A stretch of 64,000 nucleotides of DNA. Origin: Macrosoma leucophasiata. Taxonomy: Eukaryota; Arthropoda; Insecta; Lepidoptera; Hedylidae. Under the pieces are notes generated by a model, which was given only the letters and a program-made list of their open reading frames with translations, was not told the origin of the DNA and ran no database searches. A program made the position numbers and the translations under genes. This document shows, piece after piece, positions 61,821 through 64,000 of this stretch (its first letter is position 1; every line of letters begins with the position of its first letter). The DNA is taken from assembly GCA_036365455.1 (NCBI GenBank), contig JAWQUS010000001.1, forward strand, positions 21,927,001-21,991,000, in the 5' to 3' direction.

Positions 61821-61951
61821 GCCTGGGTTGCACCAAGACTAGACCAAGAAAGTTATTGTAACATTTCACATCCTGCTCTAACTTTAACAGATTTCTTTAA
61901 GTTAGGAAAGGATGTGAAATGTTCGTGTGAAACTCGAGGTGCAACCCGGGC
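61821..61951. mobile_element. Small foldback MITE (family F), copy 2
   Basis: gcctgggttgcaccaaga and ctcgaggtgcaacccggg ends; self-complementary interior (ttcacatcctgctctaac / gttaggaaaggatgtgaa). Confidence 0.75.
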
Positions 61952-62002
61952 TAAGAAAGGCCTTTTTAATCAATTAGATTAAATTGGGCGATATTACTCT
62001 CA

Positions 62003-62275
62003 GACTGGTGGTAGAGATCCTGTGTAGGGACTCGAAGGCGTAGGCATCACCGCATTAGCTGATCTATCTGCCACCAAATAGTAGTGTTTAGCACTATCGT
62101 GTTCCGGTTAGATCGAATGTATGGCCTCGTAATAAGTATCACAGAGACATATCAACTAAAATCTCAGGGATGGCAACACATCAGCATTTTGACCACTGGT
62201 CTTTAACTAGGCTACAGTCATCACTTAACATCCATGTGAACTGCTTGTTTGCCATCTTCATTACATAAACAGACA
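62003..62275 (+). mobile_element. Bm1-like SINE, diverged
   Basis: gactggtggtagagatcctg to gcttgtttgccatcttcat. Confidence 0.75.
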
Positions 62276-62591
62276 CGGACAGACCCTGTAGAATACATGG
62301 TTCTATCGCAGAAATATATTTAGATGCCAAAGTTTGGCCAAACTGCCAAATAAAATTTATATTTTTCCTCACCATATCAACAAAGCGGGAAACAACTAGT
62401 TCATTTAATAAAAACAGCATCGTGCAGTCATTGGATTACGGCTTATTTAATAATCATTGCATATTAATTAATTACAGACTGATAAAATGTATAATCAAAC
62501 AGTTCCTTAACAAACAAAATTCAATACATGTTTAATTTTATTTACTGACTCACACGTTTCATATTTCTATTAAGAATAGAATTAAAAATAG

Positions 62592-63014
62592 AGGGCGTAG
62601 GCACCACCGCATTACCTAATGTATATGCCGCCAATTGATAGTGTTCAGCAGTATCGTGTTCTGGTTAGATGGTAATGTATGGCCCCGTAATACTTATCAC
62701 AGAGACATATCGACTAACTGTGAGTTTGCATTGATGAAACATTCACATAAACAGATGTTAAAATGATAGGTTTGACAGCAGTGCGAACGCTAGCACCAAC
62801 AAGACATTCATCGCAATACATACTTTATGCGACGAGTTGCGAAACATCATCATGTTTAATGTTTTTAGTGCAAACAAGGGGTAAGATCGCATGGGTGGCA
62901 ATGCATCTGTATTTTGACCTGTGGCCTTTGTGTGTGTGTCTATAGGATGCAGTCATCACTTAACGTCAATGTTGCTGCAAACTGCATGCTTATTTGCCAC
63001 CTTCATTAAACAAA
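62592..63014 (+). mobile_element. Bm1-like SINE with ~150 bp insertion
   Basis: 5' part 62592-62722 (gagggcgtaggcaccaccgc), 3' part from about 62880 (ggtaagatcgcatgggtggc to cttatttgccaccttcatt). The middle is unrelated sequence. Confidence 0.7.
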
Positions 63015-63206
63015 GAAAAAATTAGATATATTAAGGTTTCAAATACCAATTTTTGCCACAGCATGGTGTGACTAGCTAAATGGTTATATTGGGAGGTGTG
63101 AAAAATTCACAACTCTTCGGTCAGCTGTGTATCATCGTGCAAAAATAAAGGATTGATTAATATATCGCACCCTCAGTATAAAGTCATAATTACAAAAAAT
63201 ACTTTT

Positions 63207-63504
63207 ACTGGTGGTAGAGTTCCAGTGACGGAGCTCGCGGGCGTAGGCACCACCGCATTACCTAATATACTTGCCGCTAAATGGTAGTGTTCAGCACTAT
63301 CGTGTTCCGGTCAGGTGGTAATGTACGGCCCTGTAATTTCAGGCACAGAGGCATATCACCTAATGCCTCAGGAGTGGCAGCGCATCTGCATTTTGAACTC
63401 TGGTCATTGTGTGGGTGTCTATAGGCTGCAGTCATAACTTAACATCAATGTGAACTGCATGCTTGTTTGCCACTTTTATTACATAAAAAAAAAAAAAAAA
63501 AAAA
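63207..63504 (+). mobile_element. Bm1-like SINE (family B), full copy with long A tail
   Basis: actggtggtagagttccagt to gccacttttattac and an A run of about 20. The unbroken tail suggests a young copy. Confidence 0.88.
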
Positions 63505-63874
63505 TAGTTTTAAGAATCTGGATTTTTCCTATTCAAATATATTTTTCAAACAATTTTTTGGACATTTATAGGCACAAATAAGAATTGCACAATACTTAAA
63601 CGGTCCGCTTTCGAAAGAACGCACATTACTGATTTCACAACAATTATTTTGTGCCGCATTCAAAAACTCAATTTACAAAAAAATAAGATGAGGCTTTGAG
63701 AGGGTGCGATATGTAGAAAGAAACGTGGTAAGTTTGCAAGCTAGAAATCTGGTGGACCCGCTCTTTCTCTCTATCTACACCTACAGGACTCATCATTGCA
63801 TTAACTTAACGACGAGGGGGAGGGTGGTCAAGTGTGACGGTACATGTTAATAAGATAGGAAAAAGCGTGACGAT

Positions 63875-64000
63875 GTAGAGCTCTAGTGACGGAGCTCGCG
63901 GGTGTAGGCACCACCGCATTACCTAATATACTTGCCGCTAAATGCTAGTGTTCAGCATTATCGTGTTCCGGTCAGGTGGTAATGTACGGCCCTGAAATTT
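63875..64000 (+). mobile_element. Bm1-like SINE, cut by window end
   Basis: gatgtagagctctagtgacg to ggtaatgtacggccctgaaa. Confidence 0.85.

Overview
The window looks like lepidopteran (moth or butterfly) nuclear DNA. It is AT-rich and has small exons separated by kilobase introns with GT/AG borders. It is filled with repeats typical of that order: a Bm1-like SINE, several tRNA-derived SINEs, an RTE-tailed SINE, CR1/Jockey/RTE LINE remnants, mariner, hAT and Helitron-like elements and many short inverted-repeat elements (MITEs). I do not assign a species. No CRISPR array, operon or bacterial feature is present.

Four protein-coding loci can be supported. (1) At 3774-3909, minus strand, lies the first coding exon of an unrecognised gene with an acidic N-terminus; the rest lies before the window. 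(2) SH3BP5/parcas (Rab11 exchange factor family), plus strand, has six coding exons between 5863 and 37031 (472 residues). (3) An F-BAR endocytic adaptor of the FCHO family is a single intact 899-codon ORF at 5988-8687 on the same strand, wholly inside intron 1 of SH3BP5 and only 56 bp after that gene's exon 1. (4) The last seven coding exons of a peroxisomal acyl-CoA oxidase (ACOX3-like) lie on the minus strand between 61672 and 51132 and end in the peroxisomal signal AKL; its 5' part lies past the window end. SH3BP5 and the oxidase are convergent, with 14 kb of repeats between them.

Layout: 1-3.3 kb, mariner and CR1 remnants; 3.7-5.9 kb, divergent promoter region; 5.9-8.7 kb, the SH3BP5 exon 1/FCHO unit; 8.7-11 kb, quiet AT-rich DNA, probably FCHO 3' UTR; 11-36 kb, SH3BP5 introns with dense and often nested repeats; 37-51 kb, intergenic repeats; 51-62 kb, the oxidase with repeat-laden introns; 62-64 kb, a run of Bm1-like SINEs.

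The most interesting points are: the nested intronless FCHO gene, which seems to share a promoter and perhaps the first exon with SH3BP5 (the arrangement of the VAChT/ChAT cholinergic locus); a ~370 bp retroposon family with three copies, each with the same 5' end, an A tail and 10-12 bp target duplications; tRNA-like units arranged as head-to-head palindromes; and a 680 bp GC-rich retroposon with a 13 bp target duplication in an oxidase intron. Exon borders were read by eye from splice signals, frame and family similarity. Repeat borders are approximate unless a target duplication is given.
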